DNA of 64,000 nucleotides, taken from assembly GCA_030157545.1 (NCBI GenBank), contig JAOAUN010000025.1, forward strand, positions 1-64,000, given 5' to 3'. The notes below the pieces were generated by a model that saw nothing but the letters and a program-made list of their open reading frames with translations, ran no database searches and was not told the origin of the DNA. Source of the DNA: Burkholderiaceae bacterium. Lineage in GTDB: Bacteria; Pseudomonadota; Gammaproteobacteria; Burkholderiales; Burkholderiaceae_D. Shown one piece after another: positions 15,901 through 23,522 of this stretch (the stretch's first letter is position 1; each line of letters opens with the position of its first letter). The translations under genes were made by a program, and so were the position numbers.

Positions 15901-18266
15901 CCGAACATGAGGAAACTACGCAGGTGCAGGTCAAAATTAGCACTTCCTATATGCGCGGTATTTTGACCGGAAACTGGGTTGCACAATACCGCACCGAGAC
16001 CAGGGTCAACCTTGTTCAGGATGACGGCGGTAACGATAGTTTGCAATTCGGCCAAGGTATTACGCTTGACGATTTGTTTATCCAAACTGCAGAAAAAAAT
16101 CTGGTTATTGCGCTGCGCTCAGGTAATGACACGCTGTTAAATGAGATGGAAGACCAGATCAGCATACGAGACTGGGACAATACCAAAAACCGCATTGAAA
16201 CATTCGGCATGGTCAATGGCTTGACGCTGAACATGTCAAACGTAGTGAACGCCGCCAGTGGTTTAGGTGGAGTTGATGTGATTGAAGGAAGCCAAGCTGG
16301 TGATCTGCTTTCGGGCGGTGCCGGTAATGACTCAATGCGCGGCATGGGCGGCAGCGATTATCTGATTGGTGGCAGCGATGATGACCGGCTCGACGGCGGT
16401 GATGGCAACGATGACTTGTTTGGCGGTGACGGTAATGACATCCTCGAAGGTGGCGATGGCGACGATTACCTGCTGGCTGATAAGGGTAATGACATCATAA
16501 ATGGCGGCAATGGCAATGATGTCATCACCGGGGGAAGCGGCGACGATCTATTGAATGGCGGACGTGGAGACGATACCTATCACTTCAATCGTGGCGATGG
16601 ACAGGACGTGATTGACGAATCATCGCTAGGTCAAGAGAGCTATACCGAGCCCTATGTGTATACCGTTCAAGTTCAAAACACAGTGGGCAGTGGCAAGGGT
16701 TCCTATCAGGTTTGGGTAAACGAAACGCGAACCGGCTATCGTAGCGCGATTCGACCTACCGAAGGGGGAGATGACACCATTGAATTTGGTCGCAATATCG
16801 ACATCGGTGACATTTTGCTTAGCCGCAGTGAACATGACATGGTGGTCTCACTGTTACCCTTGCAGGAAAGTTCTGCCATAGACAGCATCACGGTTAAAGA
16901 GTGGACGACGCCGCAATACCGGCTAGAGCATTTGCGCTTCGAGAATGACTTTGCCGTCAATATCGCAACAATCGCGAATGCCATAGCCGGAACCGGCGGC
17001 GATGATGTGATCGTGGCCCAAGCCGCTGAAGCGACATGGCTCGGTGGCGCTGCCGGCAACGACAGCCTCAGCGGCAGCAGTTCGGCCGATGTGCTGCATG
17101 GCGGCACCGGCAACGACACGCTTATCGGCGGCGATGGCGATGACGTCTATATCTTTGCGCGTGGTGATGGCAACGACGCCATTACGGATACCGGTAGCTC
17201 CAAAGTCGGTACCGACAGAAATCTACCTGGCGGCGACAAGCTTCTGTTTGGCTCGGATATAAAAATGGAAGACCTTATCCTCAGCCGCACCGGCGATGAT
17301 CTGGTCGTTTACCTGCGTGACCGTAAGGATCCGGAAGCGGCGCTCGCCGGACTGAGCGATTCAATCACGATCCACAACTGGACCAATACAGCGCAACGTG
17401 TGGAGGTATTCCAGTTCTTCGATGGCAGAGATTTTGATTTGTCTGAGGTAAATCACACCTTTCTTGGAAATGCCAGCGAGAGCAGCGCAGACCTGCTGCA
17501 AGGATCTTCCACGGCAGACTGGATAGATGGTTTCGCCGGAGACGATACCTTACGTGCCGGTGCCGGCAATGACTATCTGATCGGCGGCAGTGGACAAGAT
17601 CAATTGTTTGGCGATGAGGGCAATGATTTATTGACAGGCGGTCAGGGCGACGATGTCATGAATGGTGGCTTAGGCGATGACATAGTGATGGGTGAAACTG
17701 GCAACGACACCCTGGCGGGCGATGCAGGCAATGACTTCATCTTTGGCGATGCGGGCGACGACCTTATCAATGGGGGCGATGGTGATGACGTACTCATCGG
17801 TGATACCGGTAACGATACCTTTACGGCGAGTGCAGGTGTTGATGTGTATCGGTTCGGTTTCGGTGATGGCAATGACATCTATATCGGTTCCGAGCAGTCG
17901 GGCATCAATGGTACCGACATTATTCAACTCGAATCCGATATCGCTAAAGAGGATTTGTGGTTCGAGCGGGTTGACCATGATCTGGTGATGCGCCTGTCAG
18001 GTGCTACTGACAGCATCACGTTCAAGGACTGGTACCTGAGCACCGACCCATCCAAGAACTGGAATGCGCCAGATGCGGCAAAGCGCTATGTCTATGGCTT
18101 TGAAGCGGGTGGTGAGTTGCTTACTCAATCGAAGGTAAACAGCTTGGTGTCAGCGATGGCTGGTTTTACGTCGAATGACGGCAGTAACGCCTATGGTGTC
18201 AGCGCTTCCGAGTTACCTGTAGCTGTGCGAAACGCCATCAATTCCGCATGGACCATGGCAGCGTAG
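12972..18266 (+). CDS. Large RTX protein, type I secretion substrate
   Basis: 1764 residues, no signal peptide. Residues 1-140 are a Gly-rich amphipathic/hydrophobic region (for example ALVGNLGEITLGAAK, ALFLNGLAVVEFGLK) that could insert in membranes. Residues 228-270 are a Tyr/Ser/Asp-rich linker. Residues 272-400 resemble FrpC-type proteins and hold EF-hand-like loops DSNGDGVFDVRD and DANSDAHVDEGE. From 506 to 1620 there are five blocks of GGxGxDxLx Ca-binding repeats, each followed by a haemolysin Ca-binding-related segment (DSVTIEDW.. type). The C-terminal 140 residues should carry the secretion signal. Neighbours supply exporter, adaptor and acyltransferase. Cytotoxin, bacteriocin or adhesive roles are all open. 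Confidence 0.9.
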   Translation: MSDKGLTIVIDSVSAKFGYINTWMGSIEPNHEIDKSSLLQGHAALTSNVAEMLGKSNGFIQIGVGIWGLKNTAYSIGKNYEKTGGFRLSDGAALVGNLGEITLGAAKITPAGALFLNGLAVVEFGLKIDETRTGSNGIKLDFLNQDFLYKPADLSSYEEFLPPVPVIELSLERTLRESISDWTDARSLASVYHALEYQNPAEFASHLAQYAPDDVDALDAWFGGYEAVNYSSSGFNAGFDSGYSDYDYADEFGNSSYDSYDSYSSYDYGGGWDPVLIDLDGDGVEIKMLSTSMTLFDTDADSFAERTAWVGADDGLLVIDLGNDDQITDVREIAFGNWTDAHDTDLQSLASTFDSNGDGVFDVRDNRFSEFRIWHDANSDAHVDEGELQTLEAAGILSMMLKVKDDTGFTLDDGTDVHGTFDVQREDGKLVQGADVTLAFHGEGIREEHDADGNRLFRLESGDVLRQRRLGAGDENFTFTDKQWVGASGNTQNNRLDASTASWNVVLEGGAGDDVLIGGSGHDWLQGGDGADTLVGGKGDDVLLADTDDVTAAHRNGTGIDGGDGFDFLLFSGTAAQNIDADSFHVEAVITGDGNDRLLGVSDATSYVFDAGSGDDTLISAGGNDVLTGGAGNDLLDAGAGNDQLIGGAGTDVLKGGAGDDLLVGGGGEDKLEGGAGNDVYLLNRGDGADRILDYAEGEHEEKYSYQEQVSYNEQYNYYEQVRHGSGKNSGWVNELRTGYRTLTRAEVRTGYRNVYGEIDGGIDSLLFGAGIDIQSIVLERVGDDMRVSLRKLGNEDALSDDSVTIEDWADEKNRVENFSFSDGNQLDFSQIINAQHGAAGSDQLSGSALGDFISGGSGDDTLDGNAGNDVLTGGSGNDKINGGEGHDLLFAGTGNDVMAGGDGDDYFIADTGDDQLDGGAGSDTLAGMDNNDTLAGGAGNDRLLGGAGRDLLMGGAGDDTYFYFRGDGHDEIYDNAEHEETTQVQVKISTSYMRGILTGNWVAQYRTETRVNLVQDDGGNDSLQFGQGITLDDLFIQTAEKNLVIALRSGNDTLLNEMEDQISIRDWDNTKNRIETFGMVNGLTLNMSNVVNAASGLGGVDVIEGSQAGDLLSGGAGNDSMRGMGGSDYLIGGSDDDRLDGGDGNDDLFGGDGNDILEGGDGDDYLLADKGNDIINGGNGNDVITGGSGDDLLNGGRGDDTYHFNRGDGQDVIDESSLGQESYTEPYVYTVQVQNTVGSGKGSYQVWVNETRTGYRSAIRPTEGGDDTIEFGRNIDIGDILLSRSEHDMVVSLLPLQESSAIDSITVKEWTTPQYRLEHLRFENDFAVNIATIANAIAGTGGDDVIVAQAAEATWLGGAAGNDSLSGSSSADVLHGGTGNDTLIGGDGDDVYIFARGDGNDAITDTGSSKVGTDRNLPGGDKLLFGSDIKMEDLILSRTGDDLVVYLRDRKDPEAALAGLSDSITIHNWTNTAQRVEVFQFFDGRDFDLSEVNHTFLGNASESSADLLQGSSTADWIDGFAGDDTLRAGAGNDYLIGGSGQDQLFGDEGNDLLTGGQGDDVMNGGLGDDIVMGETGNDTLAGDAGNDFIFGDAGDDLINGGDGDDVLIGDTGNDTFTASAGVDVYRFGFGDGNDIYIGSEQSGINGTDIIQLESDIAKEDLWFERVDHDLVMRLSGATDSITFKDWYLSTDPSKNWNAPDAAKRYVYGFEAGGELLTQSKVNSLVSAMAGFTSNDGSNAYGVSASELPVAVRNAINSAWTMAA
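14487..17831 (+). repeat. Tandem RTX nonapeptide blocks in five modules
   Basis: Coding repeats of the type GGAGNDxLx encode five Ca2+-binding beta-roll blocks at protein residues about 506-690, 838-980, 1097-1215, 1340-1405 and 1500-1620. Each is followed by a roughly 75-residue Ca-binding-related segment. In modules 1-3 a Tyr-rich insert with the pattern WVNExRTGYR, or a degraded version of it, lies between block and segment; modules 4 and 5 lack it. The repeats are degenerate at DNA level. Confidence 0.9.
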
Positions 18267-18274
18267 GACGCAAG

Positions 18275-18808
18275 ATGACAAACGCAACGGATCGCAGCGG
18301 CCTTACCAATATGACCATGCTTGGTGAAATCGTATGGCTCATGGCGCATTCTTCACTACATCGGGGGTGGCCCGTTGACAGCATCTTGCAGTGGGTGATT
18401 CCGGCGCTGATACACAAGCAGTGCCGTCTTTACCATCGTGGTGGGCGACCAGTTGCTTATGTTGCATGGGCTAGTCTCGCCAAGGAAGTGGAAGAGGCGT
18501 ATGTGCTAAATCCGCGCAGCTTGCAGCCAAAGGACTGGGTTAGTGGAGATCGGCGCTGGGTAATCGACTTGATCGCGCCGTTCGGCGACAGTGCTGCAGT
18601 CATCCGTGACCTGAAGGAAGGCTTGTTCAGGGATGAAGTGGGCCGAGCCCTGCGTGTAAAGCCTGGCTCGGATGAAATGCGAATAATCTACCTGCATGGT
18701 GCCAACGCACGCCTCAAGGCAGGAAATGAAGAACATAACCCGACCGTGGATCTGCAAGGGGCTGCCCGTCGGGCTGCTCAGGATAGCGGGGAATTCCTGC
18801 CGAGGTGA
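18275..18808 (+). CDS. HlyC-type RTX toxin-activating lysine acyltransferase
   Basis: 177 residues from the ATG at 18275, nine bases after the RTX stop. It aligns with HlyC: SSLHRGWPV carries the catalytic His (His29, equal to HlyC His23) and WVIDLIAPFGD carries the catalytic Asp (Asp98, equal to HlyC Asp92); SGDRRW is also typical. Such enzymes transfer fatty acyl groups from acyl-ACP to internal lysines of RTX toxins and make them membrane-active. Its presence argues that the RTX product is an acylated, pore-forming type toxin, not just an adhesin. In canonical hly operons the C gene comes first; here it comes last. Confidence 0.92.
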   Translation: MTNATDRSGLTNMTMLGEIVWLMAHSSLHRGWPVDSILQWVIPALIHKQCRLYHRGGRPVAYVAWASLAKEVEEAYVLNPRSLQPKDWVSGDRRWVIDLIAPFGDSAAVIRDLKEGLFRDEVGRALRVKPGSDEMRIIYLHGANARLKAGNEEHNPTVDLQGAARRAAQDSGEFLPR

Positions 18809-18930
18809 AAAATATTCAAACCGGTTAGCCACAAACTGAGGCAAAGTGCGGTACCGCTATCAGCATCAAAAAAATAATTAAAAGGCAAGCCGGCTAATCT
18901 GCGCTGCAAGCCTTCGTCAAGGAGATACCC

Positions 18931-20247
18931 ATGATTGCGAATACCACGACTGCCGCGACTGCCGACGCAGCGCATGAAACCGTGCGCGCGGCAGTATATA
19001 AAAAAGCTGCGCTCCGATTCATCCCCTTCCTTTGCCTGTGTCTGGTTGCGGCTTATCTTGACCGCGTCAATGTAGGCTTCGCCAAGCTTCAGATGCTGGA
19101 CGATCTGTCGTTCAGCAATACCGTTTATGGGTTTGGCGCGGGCATTTTCTTCCTCGGGTATGTGATTTTTGAAGTGCCTAGCAATATCCTCTTGCATAAG
19201 ATCGGTGCGCGAGTATGGATTGCGCGGATTATGCTGAGCTGGGGCGTGATCGCCATCGCAATGGCTTTCGTGCAAACGCCTATGCAGTTCTATATCGTGC
19301 GTTTCCTGCTTGGCGTCGCCGAGGCCGGCTTCATGCCGGGGGTTTTCTATTTTCTGTCTTGCTGGTTTCCGTCTGACCGGCGCGGGCGCATTCTCGCATT
19401 GATGCTCTCAGCGGTGCCCTTGTCTAGCGTACTGGGCGGACCTCTGTCGGGCTGGATCATGTCATCATTCTCCGACGTAGGTGGCCTCAGAGCCTGGCAA
19501 TGGCTGTTCTTGCTGGAGACTATTCCTTCACTCTTGCTCGGCGGTCTGGCAATAAAAGTGCTGGTCAATTCGCCCGCCGATGCCGTATGGCTCACCGATG
19601 AAGAAAAGCGCATCATCAGCGACGATCTCGGGCGGGAAGCAGCGCGCAAGCAAGAGCACTCCAGCTTCGCCAGTGCCTTTCGCAGTCTGGTCGTGTGGCA
19701 GTTGAGCCTTGCATACTTCTGCATTGTGAGCGCCATGTACGTGATCATCTTCTGGATGCCGACGCTGATCAGGCAGCATGGCGTCTCCGACGTCATGCAA
19801 ATCGGTTGGCTGACGACGATTCCCTACATGACGGCCATCGTTGCCATGTACTACTGTAATGCCAGCGCCGACCGGCATGCCGAGCGCCGCTGGCACACGG
19901 CCATCCCTTGCATGCTGACCGCATTAGGTGTAGGACTCAGTGCAATACATTTCGACAGTCTGGCACTCACGCTCGCTGCATTGACCCTGGCTGCTGCCAG
20001 TGCATCAATGGCGCAGTCAGCCTTCTGGTCGATGCCGCCATCGTTTTTGACAGGTGCCGCAGCCGCAGCTGGTATGGCGCTGATTAATTCGCTGGGTAAT
20101 ATCTCCGGCATGGCAAGTACGGCTGCAGTAGGATGGATCACTGACCAGACTGGCAATCCGCAATTGAGTTTGTTTTTTATCAGCGGGCTGGCGCTTATAG
20201 GCGCGGTGCTGATACTCAGATTGCCTGGAAAATTACTTGATCACTGA
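18931..20247 (+). CDS. MFS transporter, anion:cation symporter (ACS) family
   Basis: 438 residues with about 12 hydrophobic helices; AAGGAG precedes the ATG. The motif YLDRVNVGFAKLQM in helix 1 and GVAEAGFMPGVFYFLSCWFP in helix 4 are typical of ACS-family carriers for phthalate, tartrate, hexuronates or similar organic anions. The cytoplasmic loop contains WLTDEEKRII, also typical. No catabolic genes flank it, so the substrate cannot be named. It is convergent with the GGDEF-EAL gene at 20364; it may be unrelated to the RTX locus upstream. Confidence 0.88.
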   Translation: MIANTTTAATADAAHETVRAAVYKKAALRFIPFLCLCLVAAYLDRVNVGFAKLQMLDDLSFSNTVYGFGAGIFFLGYVIFEVPSNILLHKIGARVWIARIMLSWGVIAIAMAFVQTPMQFYIVRFLLGVAEAGFMPGVFYFLSCWFPSDRRGRILALMLSAVPLSSVLGGPLSGWIMSSFSDVGGLRAWQWLFLLETIPSLLLGGLAIKVLVNSPADAVWLTDEEKRIISDDLGREAARKQEHSSFASAFRSLVVWQLSLAYFCIVSAMYVIIFWMPTLIRQHGVSDVMQIGWLTTIPYMTAIVAMYYCNASADRHAERRWHTAIPCMLTALGVGLSAIHFDSLALTLAALTLAAASASMAQSAFWSMPPSFLTGAAAAAGMALINSLGNISGMASTAAVGWITDQTGNPQLSLFFISGLALIGAVLILRLPGKLLDH

Positions 20248-20363
20248 TCATATTTTCAGCGGAGAGCTGCAGCGAATGCAAGACGCTTTTGATTGATCGC
20301 ATTTCAGTGATTAGTCGTGAAGCATAGTGAATGGTTTTATGCCGGAGCGCAGTATTATTGACG

Positions 20364-23096
20364 TTAACTTTGTCGGTTTTGCGACCACACAAAAAATTCT
20401 GCAGCCGGCAAAGCTTTACTGAACAAGAACCCCTGCGCCTGGTTGCAGCCGTGCTCTCGCAGATATTGCAATGCATTTTCAGTTTCAATACCTTCGCCAT
20501 GCACATCAAGCTTCAGGCTGCGGCCCAATGCTATCACTGCTTCCGTCACGGCGCGGCTGGCGGCGTCATATTCAACGCGGCGCACGAAGGATTGGTCCAC
20601 CTTGAGTTTATCCAGTGGCAGACTCGTTAGTCTGCTCAGACTTGAATAGCCGGTTCCAAAATCATCCAGCGCTACGTTGACACCCAGCGACTTGATGCGT
20701 TTCAAAATACCCACTGCATCTTCTACGCTTTCCATCAGCATGCTTTCGGTGACTTCGATCTCCAGGCAAGTTGGGTCTATATCTGATTCATTGATGATGT
20801 CGTGCAGCTTTTCCACGAAATTTTTCTGTCTGAACTGTAGCGGAGAGACGTTGACGGCAATTCTGATATTGAGACCCGCATTGCGCCATCGGACTTGCTG
20901 CCGACATGCTTCTGTTGCTACCCATTCGCCAAGCTCGACGATCAAACCGGTAGATTCTGCAATCGGAATGAAGGTCGCTGGACCGATTTCGCCATCCTCA
21001 TCTATCAGTCGCGCCAGCGCTTCCGCACCAACCAGCTTGCCGCTGTCAATATCTATAACGGGCTGATAGTGAAGGGCGAGCGTGCCATGCTTGAGTGCTT
21101 TCTTAAGCTTTATCTCGACCGCAAGAGCTTCGTTTGCCCGCTGATCAAGCTCCGGTGTGTAAGATTGATAATTTGACCGGCCGCTCTGTTTGGCCTGATA
21201 CATTGCCAGATCGGCTGTATGTATGAGCATGCTGACGTCGGTAGCATTGGCCGGGAAAAAACTAATGCCGATGGAAGCCGACAGGTTCAGTTCATATTGA
21301 TCAAGCCGGTAGGGCTGGCTGATGGTGTCGATAATGTTTTGCGCAATGATAGACGCCCGATGGTGTTCCGCATCGATGTAAGGAAGGATCACCACAAATT
21401 CGTCACCGCCCAGTCGCCCAACCAGATCTTCCTGCCGTGTGCAGGCGCGCAGACGCTTGCTTACTTCCTGTAGCACGCGGTCACCAATTTCATGACCATA
21501 GAGATCATTGATAGGCTTGAAGCGGTCAAGATCAATGAAAAGCAGCGCACCATTTCCATGTCCGCGACGTGCAGCTGCCAGTAACCGGGTACCGTATTCA
21601 AAGATGAAAGCGCGATTTGGTAATTCTGTTAATACATCATGCAACGCAGCTGTCCGTACGCGCTGTTCCGTTAACTTGCGCTCGGTAATATCCTGGATCG
21701 CGCCACGCAGTGCAACCACCTTTCCCTGTTCATTGAGAACTGCTTTACATTTTGAATTTACCCAAATAAGGTGGCCGTCGCCGTGGTTCACTTGCAGTTC
21801 AAGATCATAGCCCTTCCCAGTGCGCAGCACCTCTTTAGCTGCAGCATTGACTTTTTCCCATGACTCGACAGTCAACAGCGTACCTTTTTGTTCGTCAAAT
21901 GCCGGTATCTCGCGGCCGTAGATTTCAGCTATAGAATCTGAAGTTTCAACTTCGCCTGTCAGCAGATTCCAGTACCAGTTACCGAATTTGGCAAGGCGAT
22001 GGGCTTCAGCCAGTTCTGCTTCCTTGACCTGCAATTTTGCAGCTCGCTCTTTTAGTAACTCAGCAGCGGACCTGATCGCTTTGGCCACCTCAGCGGCTTC
22101 GTAAACGCGGGTCTGTGGAACAGGCAGCGCGATGTTGTCTGCCAAGGCCGCAGCAGGGCCGATCAAGGCCTTGACCGCGCGTGCAATTGTCCCGCCCATG
22201 TACCAGGCCAGTGCCATACTTACGCCAAATAAAATAACAATGCCAAACCCCAGCTTTGACAGGCTGCTGACCATCGATTTTTCAAGCGATTCGCGGGGAA
22301 TACCGATGGCGACTGTCCAGTTCGAGACAGGAGAGCGACTATAAATTGACATGACTGGAATGCCTTCAACCGTCGTCAATGCAATAGAACCCTCACTGGA
22401 ATGCTGAAGTGCCTGAGCCAGTTTGGGAGCAGCCTGTTTGCCGATGAACTGTTCAGCTAAATGCGTACGTCCGACAATGGTGTTTGACTTGTCCAGAATG
22501 ACGACGACCCAATCTTTGGGCAAGTCCTGATTGATCAACAATTTATTCAGATCGCCCGGCAATATGCCCACACCTAGTGCATAGGCAACTTCATTATTAA
22601 TGAACACGGGCACATCCACACTAACGAGAGGACGTTTCAGGATGGGGCCGAAAAATAGATTCGAATAACTTGATTTTCTACTTTCGAAAACTTCACGTAC
22701 CTGCTCGGGGAATTTCAGCTGCGTCAAGGGCTGACCATAGTTCACTGACGTATTGACAAGCTGGCGCCCCGATTTGTCGCGCAAAACGATATTAGTACCT
22801 GTATCAGACAGTGCGACAGTTTTTCGTGCTCGCGCATGAAATTTTCTGAGATCATGGTTTACCAGCGAGTCGGCGGTAGATAAAGACTGACCAATTGCTT
22901 GCGCCTTGAGCAAGTGGGTGTCGACAACTTGAACCAGTGCGCGTGCTGTCTGCAGCGTATCTTTGCTGAGCTGGACTTGCCCCTTTTTGTATTCGTAAAC
23001 GAAAAAAAAGTTCGCGCCAACGAAGCCCGGCAACAGACAAGCCAAGACCAGGAAGGTAAGGTAAGTACGAACGGACCAGAAAGAAGCCGGGCTCAC
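20364..23096 (-). CDS. Membrane sensor with PAS, GGDEF and EAL domains
   Basis: 910 residues. An N-terminal helix (about 12-33), a periplasmic dCache-like sensor (about 35-275) and a second helix (about 282-300) lead to a PAS domain (about 365-475, ending AIQDITERKLTEQ). The GGDEF domain has intact RLGGDEF (563-567), and the EAL domain has AEALARL (692-694), DDFGTGYSSL and HGEGIET. Both cyclic-di-GMP synthesis and hydrolysis look possible from the motifs; which one dominates cannot be read from sequence. The sensor likely detects a small molecule outside the inner membrane. It is transcribed alone with a 426-base upstream gap. Confidence 0.9.
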   Translation of the reverse strand: MSPASFWSVRTYLTFLVLACLLPGFVGANFFFVYEYKKGQVQLSKDTLQTARALVQVVDTHLLKAQAIGQSLSTADSLVNHDLRKFHARARKTVALSDTGTNIVLRDKSGRQLVNTSVNYGQPLTQLKFPEQVREVFESRKSSYSNLFFGPILKRPLVSVDVPVFINNEVAYALGVGILPGDLNKLLINQDLPKDWVVVILDKSNTIVGRTHLAEQFIGKQAAPKLAQALQHSSEGSIALTTVEGIPVMSIYSRSPVSNWTVAIGIPRESLEKSMVSSLSKLGFGIVILFGVSMALAWYMGGTIARAVKALIGPAAALADNIALPVPQTRVYEAAEVAKAIRSAAELLKERAAKLQVKEAELAEAHRLAKFGNWYWNLLTGEVETSDSIAEIYGREIPAFDEQKGTLLTVESWEKVNAAAKEVLRTGKGYDLELQVNHGDGHLIWVNSKCKAVLNEQGKVVALRGAIQDITERKLTEQRVRTAALHDVLTELPNRAFIFEYGTRLLAAARRGHGNGALLFIDLDRFKPINDLYGHEIGDRVLQEVSKRLRACTRQEDLVGRLGGDEFVVILPYIDAEHHRASIIAQNIIDTISQPYRLDQYELNLSASIGISFFPANATDVSMLIHTADLAMYQAKQSGRSNYQSYTPELDQRANEALAVEIKLKKALKHGTLALHYQPVIDIDSGKLVGAEALARLIDEDGEIGPATFIPIAESTGLIVELGEWVATEACRQQVRWRNAGLNIRIAVNVSPLQFRQKNFVEKLHDIINESDIDPTCLEIEVTESMLMESVEDAVGILKRIKSLGVNVALDDFGTGYSSLSRLTSLPLDKLKVDQSFVRRVEYDAASRAVTEAVIALGRSLKLDVHGEGIETENALQYLREHGCNQAQGFLFSKALPAAEFFVWSQNRQS

Positions 23097-23522
23097 TGGT
23101 CCAAACGGGTCATGCTTCTGACTGATACAACCCCCACGTCGCTTTCAATAGATCATTGTTGCACTATCTTAGTCCAGAATCTGGTTAAGACTAAACATGA
23201 GATTGAAAAAAATCGCGTAGAAAATGGCAAAGCTAATTAGAAAAATATCAACAATTCAAAATTAACTTTGCACTCCACGGCATATTTAGTGGCGGCTTTG
23301 CGCAGGAATACTGATAGAAAGATTGAAATTTCGTAAAGAATTCTGTCGCCATACAGTAGGTAGCATGGCTTAGTTTCCCAACCATTCGACCTGTCGATAT
23401 GGTTGACATTGTTGATAAACCGGGCACAGCGAAATCTACAGAAAATTACCTGCCGGGACAGACTTTAAGAAAGCAGTTATTGAGTCACTGACACATCAAT
23501 TATCAAATGATTCCTGTCAAGC
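23097..23522. other. Intergenic region without recognisable gene
   Basis: This 426-base region lies upstream of the GGDEF-EAL gene and downstream of the double-TerB gene, both on the minus strand. It is AT-rich. I see no convincing ORF, RNA gene or clear terminator; it must hold the promoter of the GGDEF-EAL gene. The string ATTTAGTGGCGGCTTTGC at 23284 resembles one at 7764, significance unknown. Confidence 0.4.

Noticed and set aside
13468..17978. Many open frames on the opposite strand of the RTX gene
   Set aside because: They arise from the repeated GGxGxD codons, which give long open antisense frames. None has family similarity or a ribosome site.
7764..23304. Similar strings ATTTAG[CT]GGCGGCT at 7764 and 23284
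   Set aside because: Only two occurrences with indels, unlike gene contexts. Too little to call a shared operator.
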